From: a virus
Strand: one strand, 5' to 3'
Virus record (IMG/VR): IMGVR_UViG_3300048554_001066
Coordinates: 1-25,385 of that record
Length of the DNA: 25,385 nt
The notes beneath the pieces were generated by a model, which saw nothing but the letters and a program-made list of their open reading frames with translations, searched no databases and was not told where the DNA came from. The translations under genes and the position numbers were made by a program. Every line of letters starts with the position of its first letter. Within the stretch, counting starts at the first letter, position 1. Positions 1 through 7,432 of the stretch are shown here, in pieces.

Positions 1-643
1 CATTATAGTCTTTCCAGTTCACATGAATTTGTTGTCTCTGCTTATTATACATTTCCATGTAGCTTTTATACATAGCCACATCCTTATCCACTTCTCGATT
101 TAAATGTGCCTTTACAAAATCAGCTACTGCCTTTGCGCAACTGTCATCAAAAATAACTATATCATCTGTATCATATACTCTTTTTTCTCCAGTCCAATAA
201 ATGTAAAGTTTTTCATTTTCTACCAAAGGTGAGCATAAATATAACTTACCATCTCCAAATGTAATTTTTCCCGCATATGATTTCGAACGAGTTGGGCATC
301 CATTTATTACAGAAAATCTATCTATCCATGGAATATACTGTACATAAGAATACCATCTAGTTGATTCGTCAGTTTCCAATCCAGATACTATAATAGAATT
401 TATTTTTGCATGAGTGGGGACAAACTCAACTTCTGAAGAATTTGTTCCTGACGGAACGGGAAGCATATCACTTTCGAAGAATGTATTTACATTACTTTCT
501 TTTAGCTGATCAACATATTGTTGAAGGTCTAATACTCCTGCAATAATTTGTTTATTTATATAATTCTGTATGCCCCTACCCTTTCTTTCTGCATCTACTA
601 AAAGAAAGGTTCTTACTGATTCATTAAATTCTGACCATTTCAT
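1..643 (-). CDS. Putative head-tail adaptor protein (3' end beyond window)
   Basis: An open frame of 214 codons runs from an ATG at 643 off the left edge without a stop. The start abuts the stop of the upstream gene (TAGATG) and has a strong Shine-Dalgarno (GGAGGAAG) about 7 nt upstream. The protein opens MKWSEFNESVRTFLLVDAE with an N-terminal helical segment, then a beta-rich middle (about 70-145). A C-terminal helical part (about 160-214) follows the phrase DTDDIVIFDDSCAKAVADF and contains many charged residues. This layout (N-terminal helices, mixed core, 'DD-(I/V)-P/D...A...' helix with a Met/Tyr-rich tail) resembles P22 gp4/T7 gp11-type adaptor proteins placed after capsid genes. That is a fold-style judgement and not a sequence match. 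It would act at the portal exit in the virion neck. Alternatively it is another structural protein. Confidence 0.55.
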   Translation of the reverse strand, partial: MKWSEFNESVRTFLLVDAERKGRGIQNYINKQIIAGVLDLQQYVDQLKESNVNTFFESDMLPVPSGTNSSEVEFVPTHAKINSIIVSGLETDESTRWYSYVQYIPWIDRFSVINGCPTRSKSYAGKITFGDGKLYLCSPLVENEKLYIYWTGEKRVYDTDDIVIFDDSCAKAVADFVKAHLNREVDKDVAMYKSYMEMYNKQRQQIHVNWKDYN

Positions 644-1108
644 CTATTTTCTTCCTCCGGGAGTGTAGTAAAATCCGACCACCATGGGGCATAAAATCAC
701 AACGAAGTACGCACTTAAATGTCCCGTGGTAACCATAATGGGCGACTGTTTAGCAGGAAACGAGATGAGTCCGAAGAGGAACTCTGTTTTTCCTTCTCCA
801 CTTGCGTTGCTGAGGGTGATAATTTCTGCTGAGGGATAGAGGGTGCAAAGTATAACGACCGCTGAGAGCGTTCCGATGAGGATAAGTGCGAGCAACCTCC
901 TTGTAGCCCTAGTGAAAGCACCACCAGGGCCATTATTAAGTTGTTGCTGAAATTTAAGCGCAAATTCATTTCCTCGTGCCTCCCTTGCTAATTCTAGTTC
1001 AAACTTCTGTTGCCTGTTGTCTGCTATTGTGCCAAATACACCCTTAAGAATAGACCCAAGTGCAGCCGATCCACCTCCGGTTAAAAACATTGTAAGTAGC
1101 TCGAACAT
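644..1108 (-). CDS. Holin-like multi-pass membrane protein
   Basis: 154 aa. An N-terminal Gly/Ala-rich hydrophobic helix (about 1-28) is followed by a charged amphipathic stretch (about 31-56, Arg/Gln/Glu-rich, AREARGNEFALKFQQQ). Two clear membrane segments lie at about 72-94 and 129-148, and the tail is short and basic (GGRK). Several phage holins with up to three membrane segments have a similar layout, and small membrane proteins of this form are common near phage tail genes. The lytic role is inferred, because no endolysin lies beside it in this window. The gene has no Shine-Dalgarno. A palindromic TGACCTAA element and a sigma70-like promoter lie immediately upstream (1114-1143), so it probably begins a transcription unit. 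Its stop abuts the start of the adaptor-like gene. An internal-virion membrane-active protein is an alternative. Confidence 0.55.
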   Translation of the reverse strand: MFELLTMFLTGGGSAALGSILKGVFGTIADNRQQKFELELAREARGNEFALKFQQQLNNGPGGAFTRATRRLLALILIGTLSAVVILCTLYPSAEIITLSNASGEGKTEFLFGLISFPAKQSPIMVTTGHLSAYFVVILCPMVVGFYYTPGGRK

Positions 1109-1113
1109 GATTA

Positions 1114-1143
1114 CATAATATATTAGGTCATAAACTAGGTCAA
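1114..1143 (-). promoter_or_regulatory. Palindromic TGACCTAA element, copy 1, with sigma70-like promoter
   Basis: Read on the minus strand, TTTATGACCTAA is followed by TATATTATG, 5 nt before the ATG at 1108. It nearly matches copies at 5994-6018 and 10307-10327 (18 of 21 positions identical to the latter). A TTGACC box (1143-1138) and a TATTAT box (1120-1115) are separated by exactly 17 nt, a good sigma70-type spacing. The predicted transcription start would fall at or next to the A of the ATG, so the transcript could be leaderless. The boxes are visible in the sequence; promoter function is inferred. Confidence 0.5.
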
Positions 1144-1899
1144 TGAATAGTAGTTTTTCCAGTCATCAAATACTTGACTGATTGAATCAGGTTGTATCTC
1201 AAAATCAGTTACCACCATTTCATATAATCTACCCGTAAAATAATGAGTGGAATCTCTTCCTATCATACACGAAGTCAAAGCATCTCCAATATTATCACTC
1301 CTAACTGCTTTACCAGTACTTCCCGAAACATTATCAATTCTTATTTCATCTGCAAAGTTTCCTGCATATCCATCTATTCTAACTTCAGGGCTATCTATTC
1401 CCCCGAATAACTTCTGCTTGTCGGCTAATTGATAGTAGGCAAATCGCATGTAAGCAGTGCCTACATCGAATGAAAGTTCGTGTGTAGGGCTCACGCCTGA
1501 GAAAACAGGCGCTCGCCCTCCCCCGTCGGGGTCACACACTACCAACACACCTATATCACCAACCAAATACTGATCGATAGGCAGAGTGAAATAACTACTG
1601 CCATCAAATTCTAAATAATAATACGAAGATTGAGTTTTAAATATTATATTACCTTCTGCGGTGGCATCATGCTGTCCATGTCCATACCTAGCCTTCTGAT
1701 CAAATATACCCTTAACTTTAGATCCAACCTTGGTAGATAAATTATCTACGGATATAGGGGAATTATCATCTGCTAGTAATAATGGCCCCCTGTAGTTCTC
1801 CCTGACATGCCTATTGCAAGAAAATGCAAACAGAGGTTTCTCCGTTAATGCATCAACAGGAAGGTTAAAGTCAATAGACTCAACATTTACGCCAAACAT
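1135..1899 (-). CDS. LamG/concanavalin-like virion surface protein
   Basis: 254 aa. The N-terminal half carries the signature of phage LamG-like fibre proteins: a 'Y-x-G-P' segment (NYRGPLLLADD, 35-45), a 'FDQ...GHGQHDAT' segment (66-80), and the strand pair LEFDGSSYFTLP (96-107). The last third (about 195-254) has the typical closing strand 'GRLYEMVVTD' and then a C-terminal helix with aromatic residues (DDWKNYYSLT). This beta-sandwich commonly binds carbohydrate, so a role in host surface recognition as a fibre or capsid decoration is likely; the ligand is unknown. The start overlaps the upstream stop by one base (TAATG), so it is translationally coupled to the preceding fibre-like gene. 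The stop falls inside the copy-1 regulatory element. Confidence 0.6.
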   Translation of the reverse strand: MFGVNVESIDFNLPVDALTEKPLFAFSCNRHVRENYRGPLLLADDNSPISVDNLSTKVGSKVKGIFDQKARYGHGQHDATAEGNIIFKTQSSYYYLEFDGSSYFTLPIDQYLVGDIGVLVVCDPDGGGRAPVFSGVSPTHELSFDVGTAYMRFAYYQLADKQKLFGGIDSPEVRIDGYAGNFADEIRIDNVSGSTGKAVRSDNIGDALTSCMIGRDSTHYFTGRLYEMVVTDFEIQPDSISQVFDDWKNYYSLT

Positions 1900-2594
1900 T
1901 ACACAATAGGCGTTAAGTCACCAATTGCGTACCAATTATCACCCGTCCAGTAAACTGTAGCAGAAGAATAGGCTTGAGATAGTCCAGGATGCTTCGCCCT
2001 TAGTGTCCCCGCTTCTGTTTCTATTACTGTGTATGAACCCTGCTTTGCATTAATAACATCTATCGTAAATCCTGATGGTATTCCCGAGGCAGGCAGAGTT
2101 AAGGTAACATTTGCACCAATTGGTTCTACATGAATAATCTTAGACTTATCGTCTATTGAAATAGTTTTATCTTCGGTTACTACTTCTAGCGACCGGAGAT
2201 ATGTTAACTTTCCCTCTACATCTAAATCACCACTTATTCCACCACCTATAGATGTATTGCCATCTATGACTACATCTTCGTAGAACCTGCCTGTGTCGGC
2301 ATAAAGATCATAATCTTTTACCGAAATAGGAAGTCTGACTTTGTTCGCATCTGGGTATAACTGTAGGTCAACATATGGTCTTGTCCTACCATCTTGTAGT
2401 AGGGTATCCCATTCTAGCGTATCATGATACTGCCTTTGACCTGGGTTTCCAATTTGAGCAATGGGGTCGTTTACTGCATCAGATAAGTCCGTTGGGTTTT
2501 GGGGCGGTTGTGGTGGATCAGGCTCAGGAGTAGAACTCTTCCCAGTTTGCAGACTTAAGTACTGCGTGTCAGAATATTCATTTGTGTGTATCAT
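1899..2594 (-). CDS. Tail-fibre-like structural protein
   Basis: 231 aa. After a short N-terminus comes a Pro-rich linker (about 20-36, PEPDPPQPPQNP), a middle region containing DGNTSIGGGISGDLDVEGKL (about 111-130), and a C-terminal beta-rich module (about 137-231). The Gly/Asp/Val-rich middle is a pattern typical of beta-helical fibre shafts. The last module, with TISIDD, VTLTLPASG and a final WTGDNWYAIGD, resembles the terminal domain of many phage fibre or appendage proteins. The start overlaps the upstream stop by 4 nt (ATGA), and the stop overlaps the next start by 1 nt. It probably sits on the virion surface with its LamG-like neighbours. The function is inferred from composition and position only. 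Confidence 0.5.
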   Translation of the reverse strand: MIHTNEYSDTQYLSLQTGKSSTPEPDPPQPPQNPTDLSDAVNDPIAQIGNPGQRQYHDTLEWDTLLQDGRTRPYVDLQLYPDANKVRLPISVKDYDLYADTGRFYEDVVIDGNTSIGGGISGDLDVEGKLTYLRSLEVVTEDKTISIDDKSKIIHVEPIGANVTLTLPASGIPSGFTIDVINAKQGSYTVIETEAGTLRAKHPGLSQAYSSATVYWTGDNWYAIGDLTPIV

Positions 2595-3577
2595 GACTCC
2601 TCATAAAATCCAGTTAAGAAAATTGGATCTGTATTATCAATGTAATTGCCAGTCATGGAGCCAATATTCTGAATCATTAACTCATCCGTGGACTCCTCTA
2701 AGCTAAAAATAACCGATGATGATGATGGTAGTACCTCAAAATTTAATGTACTTGCGCGAAATAAATAAGATTTAAATTCATCTACAATTGCGCCCTCTCC
2801 TTCTGCGCCTACTCGATAACTCGCATATGCTAAATTTTCGGGTTTTATTGAATCTGTTGTAGATTCAGAAAGTAAAATCCTCTCTCCGTTCTGATGGGCA
2901 TAATATTTCAATAACCCTGCGGTAGGAGCAAAAACAATTTCAAGTCTGACAATTTCTGATTCAACTGAAATATTTGTATCAATATCTCCGCCATCTTGAT
3001 AGATACCAAACTTCTTATCCTTAGTATAAATACCAACAATTAAGTTTTTACTTCCATCATAAATTCCCAAACCAACCATTCTTGATTGAAGTCGTGGTCT
3101 AAATAATGATGTCATCTTGCTTCCATCGGGAACAACTCCATCTCTTAATAAGCCTTGTTTTGTAATTTTATCATCCACATAAACAGACCTTCTCCCCTGT
3201 AGGATTTCCATAATTGGAAACCTTAAAGAATCTGTTGAGTCAGGAGTAGTAACCCCATTACCATCCCATCCATTTACGCCATTAATTGACTGACCATTAC
3301 TATATAAATCAGTATCAAAATTAGCCAATACTTGCTTATCCCATGTTTTAGTTACCTTTGCTTCCTTGCCAGATGTATTCGATATTCTTACTTGGTCTGC
3401 TTTAAAGTAGGGCAATTTAACATAATTATTTGCACACATAACGCCAAACATTCCAAGTCCGGCAGGTCGCTGAGAAACCATTAATCTTCCCTGATTGGAA
3501 ACTAGAACAGGAACTTCTGAATCCTGAGCCGTGGGATAAACAGGAGGATACCCGTCACTTTCTCTTAATGTATTCAT
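2591..3577 (-). CDS. Virion structural protein, unknown family, beta-rich
   Basis: 328 aa and not recognised as a named family. The N-terminus (about 1-70) contains PVLVSNQGRLMVSQRPAG and a CANNYVKLPYF stretch, and looks like a small beta domain. Residues about 85-275 form a beta-rich domain with a LamG-like rhythm: FDTDLYSNGQSINGVNGWDG, then LGIYDGSKNLIVGIYTKD, then IVRLEIVFAPTAG, then VDEFKSYLF. The C-terminus (about 276-328) is Ser-rich and beta-like. ATGA overlaps tie it to the 57-aa membrane peptide upstream and the fibre-like gene downstream. Position between capsid and adaptor genes argues for a virion component, perhaps a decoration or fibre base protein. Confidence 0.5.
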   Translation of the reverse strand: MNTLRESDGYPPVYPTAQDSEVPVLVSNQGRLMVSQRPAGLGMFGVMCANNYVKLPYFKADQVRISNTSGKEAKVTKTWDKQVLANFDTDLYSNGQSINGVNGWDGNGVTTPDSTDSLRFPIMEILQGRRSVYVDDKITKQGLLRDGVVPDGSKMTSLFRPRLQSRMVGLGIYDGSKNLIVGIYTKDKKFGIYQDGGDIDTNISVESEIVRLEIVFAPTAGLLKYYAHQNGERILLSESTTDSIKPENLAYASYRVGAEGEGAIVDEFKSYLFRASTLNFEVLPSSSSVIFSLEESTDELMIQNIGSMTGNYIDNTDPIFLTGFYEES

Positions 3578-3747
3578 TTTTTAAGCAGTTTTTTGATTTT
3601 GATAATTGTCCAAATGCAAGTCAGTGACAGCAATGTTATATTCAGAATGCCCTCCAGGTCACCAAATGTCACAACTCCTAAAACGCCAGTATTCACACCG
3701 ACTACACGCAAGCCATCAATTATTTCACTCATCGTGTCTTCATTCAT
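3574..3747 (-). CDS. Small single-pass membrane protein, holin-like (57 aa)
   Basis: A 57-codon gene found by reading the gap between its neighbours. The ATG at 3747 overlaps the upstream stop (ATGA) and its own TGA overlaps the start of the next gene (ATGA), which strongly supports translation. The protein has a polar N-terminus (MNEDTMSEIIDGL), a Gly/Val-rich amphipathic part, one hydrophobic helix (about 33-49, ILNITLLSLTCIWTII) and a basic tail (KIKKLLKK). One membrane span with a positive C-terminus fits a small holin, pinholin or internal membrane-active peptide. No lytic partner is adjacent, so function is open. The Lys-rich C-terminus of the upstream gene supplies a purine-rich leader for its start. 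Confidence 0.65.
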   Translation of the reverse strand: MNEDTMSEIIDGLRVVGVNTGVLGVVTFGDLEGILNITLLSLTCIWTIIKIKKLLKK

Positions 3748-4115
3748 TTCTTCTTCCTTGATGCTTTCTTTGGAGAGCTTTTCTTAGGGGGGTCAATATC
3801 CCTTACTTCAATTTCCTCGACCTCCACAGACTCCGCACTTTTTTCTTGGGCGTGCATCGGTTTGGTTGCGTCTAATGTAACTTGTATTTCCTTTCGGTTT
3901 GGATTCTGCGTCAGATTCTTTTTTTTTACTAGATTGTTGTAAAAATCCTCATCAACTTCTTGGACTTGAGGATGCTTTAATAATTCCTCTGCAAGTTCTG
4001 GGTTAACTTTAATCGCACCAACCCATCCATGTAGTGTATGAATTGACTCAAACTTCCAAAAATCTCCTAAGGCTTTATATTCTTTTGTGGCGTTGCTTGT
4101 GTATAGATATTTCAT
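3744..4115 (-). CDS. Unknown protein with basic Lys-rich tail (post-capsid gene)
   Basis: 123 aa. The N-terminal half (1-70) looks like a compact mixed domain with several aromatics (MKYLYTSNATKEYKALGDFW, then HTLHGWVGAIKVNPE, then VDEDFYNNLVKKK). The second half is low-complexity: an acidic stretch (SVEVEEIEVRDIDPP) followed by a Lys/Ser-rich C-terminus (KKSSPKKASRKKK). I do not recognise the family. It is the first gene after the capsid terminator and has no visible Shine-Dalgarno. The start lies 12 nt after the end of the terminator U-run, so it may be expressed by readthrough or from an unseen promoter. A head completion or decoration protein is plausible from position. The acidic-then-basic tail could contact DNA or capsid. 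Confidence 0.6.
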   Translation of the reverse strand: MKYLYTSNATKEYKALGDFWKFESIHTLHGWVGAIKVNPELAEELLKHPQVQEVDEDFYNNLVKKKNLTQNPNRKEIQVTLDATKPMHAQEKSAESVEVEEIEVRDIDPPKKSSPKKASRKKK

Positions 4116-4126
4116 GTTTTGTAAGT

Positions 4127-4163
4127 AAAAGAGGGAGGCCCCGCTTACGCAGTGCCCCCCTCT
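4127..4163 (-). terminator. Strong intrinsic terminator after the capsid gene
   Basis: Read on the minus strand, AGAGGGGGGC (4163-4154) pairs with GCCTCCCTCT (4139-4130) as 10 bp with one G-U. Inside it CTGC and GCGG pair around a GTAA (GNRA-type) loop after one A-G mismatch. A TTTT run (4130-4127) follows at once. It lies 25-61 nt after the capsid stop codon, in an AT-rich genome where such a GC-rich hairpin stands out. It should end most transcripts after the capsid gene, so that downstream fibre genes are made at lower level. I did not compute a folding energy. Confidence 0.85.
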
Positions 4164-4187
4164 CTAATAGAATGAAAAAAGGAGGAC

Positions 4188-5969
4188 TTAAGTCGTCACT
4201 GTTGGAGCACCAGAACCAAAGTTCTGTATAATCAGGTGACGCTCAGGACGATCTAACATGGTAGTCCATGTAGTAGAACGAAGTGAGTATTCCTTGATTA
4301 CTGCATTCATGCGACAACGGTAAGCGTCCATAACCTCAGGAGATGGATTTTTACGAGTCACAGAATTTGTTCCTGCAATTCCTAACTTAATGTCAGACCA
4401 ATCGAGCATCCAAAGTGCACGTGAACGAGACTGGAAGTCATTGTTCGAACCGTCACTCTTAGGAGTAGCTGAAATCAAATCATCAAAGTATTGATCATGG
4501 AAAACAGCAAGTTGGATTCCCACTTCTGGAATATCATACTTGTTGTAGTTGAACAACATGATGCCATTATGCTCAATCTTTTGATTGATATCTGCATTAC
4601 GAACTGTATCCCAACCATACTTCGCTTTGTAGTAATTATTCATTACAGTGAAGATATTGTTAGCAGTAATACGATCAGTCATCACGTCGATTACAGAAAT
4701 GGAATCTCCATCTGCTTCACGGTGACGCTTCAAGTAATAAAGCTGTTGGAACAAGTAATCCAGGTCAAGGGTTTCACCTTGATTATCAACAACACGATTT
4801 GCATCACGGAGTTGAGTGTGAAGACCAAGAGCATTTGATTTATACTCAAGAACACAATCGGATCCAAATGATGAAGAACCACTACGAACACCCTCTGGGT
4901 CGGTGACGGCTGGAAGATTCATATAAGTCTCAGGAGTCTGATTCTCATTAATCTTTTGACCATACCAAACAGAGCGTAACCATGCTTCGTCAGAAAGTTG
5001 ACTTGCACGCTTGTTTTGCTCGGCGAGAGGTTGGTAAACAAAGTTCTGCAGGAACGGATTTGTTTTACCAGTCATGATTGACTCAAGGGTAGCCTTGTAT
5101 TGGTCGTCAACAATGCGAGACTCACGAGTAGTTTGGAGCCAGTTAACAATCAATTGATTGCTTAAATCAGCAGGCTGATTCTGACACCATTCTTCGTAAT
5201 CATTAACAGAGTTGGCACCAGTTTGAACTACACCAACTTCGAATTGATAAGCAGCTTTTCCTGTTGCATCTAAATTAGTGTAACCAGCATCAGTAATGTT
5301 TGGCTCAAGAATCAAAGTTGCTGAAGCGCCAGCACCAGATTGAGTAGCGTCAACAGCAGAAATAACTTTGTATACTAAGTCTTTTGCCTTCTTGGAGCTA
5401 TCCCATGAACTTACAATAACAGTAGAGCCTGGTAAGAAGTATCTATCAATTAGTGAAAGATTTGTTTTCCAAGGTGACTCACCAAGGTCAACAGTTACTT
5501 GCCATGCACCTGAGTGTAATCCGTTTGTTCCTGCATTAGCTGCTGCTTGTCCTCCAGATCCGGCGAAGTAATTACTATTAATGTAACTTCTTTGTCTTCT
5601 CTGAATATAAGGTAGAATCATTGACTGAGTCTCAACCTTTTGCTCGTTAAGGAGTGGCTTAATATTTGTAATACTAGACCTAAGAAGAGATGCGAAACCT
5701 TTTTCTTGGACTCCGAGCATTTTAGCTTCAGCTGCAGACGCTATTACACGAGCGAGATCAATTTCCTTATTGGAAAGACCCTCAAATTCAGCAGGCGTCA
5801 TACCCTTGATGCTGGCGTTAGTAAGTGTACAACCGGTACTAGAGTCTACACTTACAATGCGAGGAAGAAAGTTTCCTGCACCATCTAATGCGCCAGGTGC
5901 CTTAACAAGACTTCCTGTTGCGGAAGCTGTGGGCGTACTCAGTTGCGAGTTATCGAATGGATTTGCCAT
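4188..5969 (-). CDS. Major capsid protein
   Basis: 593 aa, placed directly after the scaffold-like gene and alone between a regulatory element upstream (5994-6018) and a strong terminator downstream. That is the usual arrangement for the most abundant virion protein. The N-terminal about 45 residues are Ser/Thr/Ala/Gly-rich. A helical region with many Lys/Glu (about 60-125, containing KEIDLARVIASAAEAKM) may be the N-arm or delta region. The rest is mixed, with phrases such as WLQTTRESRIVDDQYKATLE and a Trp/Tyr-rich C-terminal third (KYGWDTVRNADI, ALWMLDWSDIKLG). It is longer than many HK97-fold capsids, so it may carry an insertion domain. I identify it by position and size, not by a recognised signature. 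The start ATG has no Shine-Dalgarno; the leader is A/T-rich. Confidence 0.75.
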   Translation of the reverse strand: MANPFDNSQLSTPTASATGSLVKAPGALDGAGNFLPRIVSVDSSTGCTLTNASIKGMTPAEFEGLSNKEIDLARVIASAAEAKMLGVQEKGFASLLRSSITNIKPLLNEQKVETQSMILPYIQRRQRSYINSNYFAGSGGQAAANAGTNGLHSGAWQVTVDLGESPWKTNLSLIDRYFLPGSTVIVSSWDSSKKAKDLVYKVISAVDATQSGAGASATLILEPNITDAGYTNLDATGKAAYQFEVGVVQTGANSVNDYEEWCQNQPADLSNQLIVNWLQTTRESRIVDDQYKATLESIMTGKTNPFLQNFVYQPLAEQNKRASQLSDEAWLRSVWYGQKINENQTPETYMNLPAVTDPEGVRSGSSSFGSDCVLEYKSNALGLHTQLRDANRVVDNQGETLDLDYLFQQLYYLKRHREADGDSISVIDVMTDRITANNIFTVMNNYYKAKYGWDTVRNADINQKIEHNGIMLFNYNKYDIPEVGIQLAVFHDQYFDDLISATPKSDGSNNDFQSRSRALWMLDWSDIKLGIAGTNSVTRKNPSPEVMDAYRCRMNAVIKEYSLRSTTWTTMLDRPERHLIIQNFGSGAPTVTT

Positions 5970-5993
5970 AATATTTATTTTGTTAATTTAGTA

Positions 5994-6018
5994 CCTAACT
6001 TATTAGGTCAGATAACTA
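5994..6018 (-). promoter_or_regulatory. Palindromic TGACCTAA element, copy 2 (before capsid gene)
   Basis: On the minus strand TAGTTATCTGACCTAA is followed by TAAG and TTAGG, giving a CCTAA-N4-TTAGG inverted repeat, the most symmetrical of the three copies. It ends 24 nt before the capsid start at 5969. The intervening leader is A/T-rich and lacks a Shine-Dalgarno. It is inferred to be a promoter or operator for the capsid unit. Confidence 0.5.
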
Positions 6019-6116
6019 ATAATAACACGCCAACAAGCAAAAATATCAAAAAGGCAAAAGTTTTTTATTTTTTTTTAAAAACCTGACAATCCGTAATTTC
6101 TTTTTCTTTTTAAAAC

Positions 6117-6139
6117 TAAGTTTTGAAATTTAAAACTTA
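6117..6139 (-). terminator. Weak AT-rich hairpin after scaffold gene
   Basis: TAAGTTTT (6117-6124) and AAAACTTA (6132-6139) form an 8-bp inverted repeat around a 7-nt loop. It includes the scaffold stop codon and is followed on the minus strand by GTTTTAAAAAG. It is almost all A/T, so termination would be weak at best. The 167-nt gap to the capsid gene otherwise holds long T- and A-runs and the copy-2 regulatory element. Confidence 0.3.
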
Positions 6140-7432
6140 CATCCCAAGAACCGATAGTACAGGATTTGAGTGACCACTTTCAGTAAAAGATGTTGCTCCT
6201 GAGTGACCTTCTCTAGGTGCTGGCTTAGTAGGCTTTGGTTGCTGAAACTGTTGACTATTAGCAGGTTGCTGACCTTGCGTCCTTATGAATCCAGACTTCC
6301 TTAGTTTTTCCTCAAACTGATTAAGTTCAAAATTTATAAATCTCTTTGCCGAATTATTTGCATGTTCTACTATTTCATCGGGAGAAAGCGTGTAGTGCTT
6401 CTTTTTCTCCACTGCGTTCATATTTTGATATTTTCCTATATTTATGAACTTCTTGCCATCTTTATCAGGTAAACTTGCCTCAAGCTGATCAATGAAGTTT
6501 GCCAATCTAATATGATTTTTGTTTGAAGGATCATATGCTGTTAAACCTTGAGATATTTCATGAAATGCAAACATTACTTCCTGGTGACTGGTGGCAACCC
6601 TATTTACAATCTCAAACTCCACAGGGTTTTTCTCATAAGCCACTTGGGGACCTTCCGCTTCTATAATTTTTTTAATTGAATCAGGAACCATAGATTTTAT
6701 ATCGTCCATAGTTTTCTTTTTCAAACTTTCCACTACTGGTTCAATTTTTTGCTTCCGCTGTTCCTCTTTTAATGCATCAATCTCCGGCTTTAATTCCTGT
6801 AGGGTTTCTTCCTTTGTAATTTTTCTAGTTCTAAACTCTACAACTTTTTCAAAATCATCCTGACTAAATTCAGGCTTTTTTCTTTTTAAGAAATTCTGAT
6901 ACTCATGATCTGAGTCATCAAGACTTGCATCCGGATCTTCTTGAAGCCTCGACTCAATGTAGTCCTTCTGGGATTTAAAAAATTCAACATATTTACTTCT
7001 TAAGCCTTCATGCTCACTGAAATTGTCTTCTGCAAATTCAATCAAATCAAGTCTCTTCTTTTGGTCTGGTGTCAACCAAGTTAAGTCTTCCTGTATAGGT
7101 TCTTGTACGGGTTCTTGTACGGGTTCTTGTACAGGTTCAGCTTCCGTAGGTTTTACTTCCGGGTCGGATGAGACCGATTCGAATAATGATTTATCTAAAA
7201 CATTTAATTCTTCTGCACTTTCTTCCTCTTGCTTAGCTTCCTCCTTAACATCCTCCTCAACACTTTCAGTTGGTTCCTCTAGGTTATCTAGAGCCGTACC
7301 TATAGACTGAACAATCATTGGTTGGTCAGTATCCCCCTCTGTTGTTGTCTTGGGTTCTGGTTGGACTGTATCAAAAAGTGCTGAAACTAAAGATGCTCCA
7401 ACATTCTCCTCTATTTTTTCTTCTTCACTCAT
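6137..7432 (-). CDS. Capsid scaffolding protein
   Basis: 431 aa, very acidic and helix-rich, between portal and capsid genes, the classic scaffold position. The first about 115 residues are Glu-rich and low in complexity, ending in a VQEP tandem repeat (about 101-112) encoded by 12-nt DNA repeats. Charged helices follow (about 120-260, with runs such as LKEEQRKQKIEPVVESLKKK), consistent with a coiled coil. The C-terminus is Gln/Pro-rich and then Ser/Gly-rich (about 385-431). Scaffolds assemble procapsids and are removed or cleaved before DNA entry. The start overlaps the portal stop (ATGA). A protease fused to the scaffold is not visible. Confidence rests on composition plus position. Confidence 0.7.
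   Translation of the reverse strand: MSEEEKIEENVGASLVSALFDTVQPEPKTTTEGDTDQPMIVQSIGTALDNLEEPTESVEEDVKEEAKQEEESAEELNVLDKSLFESVSSDPEVKPTEAEPVQEPVQEPVQEPIQEDLTWLTPDQKKRLDLIEFAEDNFSEHEGLRSKYVEFFKSQKDYIESRLQEDPDASLDDSDHEYQNFLKRKKPEFSQDDFEKVVEFRTRKITKEETLQELKPEIDALKEEQRKQKIEPVVESLKKKTMDDIKSMVPDSIKKIIEAEGPQVAYEKNPVEFEIVNRVATSHQEVMFAFHEISQGLTAYDPSNKNHIRLANFIDQLEASLPDKDGKKFINIGKYQNMNAVEKKKHYTLSPDEIVEHANNSAKRFINFELNQFEEKLRKSGFIRTQGQQPANSQQFQQPKPTKPAPREGHSGATSFTESGHSNPVLSVLGM
7098..7133 (+). repeat. Three tandem 12-bp repeats in scaffold gene
   Basis: GGTTCTTGTACG occurs at 7098-7109 and 7110-7121 and with one change (final A) at 7122-7133. On the minus strand the units encode repeated VQEP in the acidic N-terminal part of the scaffold. 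The near-identity at DNA level indicates recent slippage or duplication. Confidence 0.9.

Noticed and set aside
1495-1535. A GC-rich inverted patch (CCCC-GTC-GGGG) as a terminator
   Set aside because: It lies inside the LamG-like coding sequence, has only 4 bp and lacks a U-run.
6128-6139. A 12-mer (ATTTAAAACTTA) shared with 13223-13234 near another gene start
   Set aside because: It is entirely A/T-rich in an AT-rich genome, and one copy is already part of a weak hairpin; chance is a sufficient explanation.
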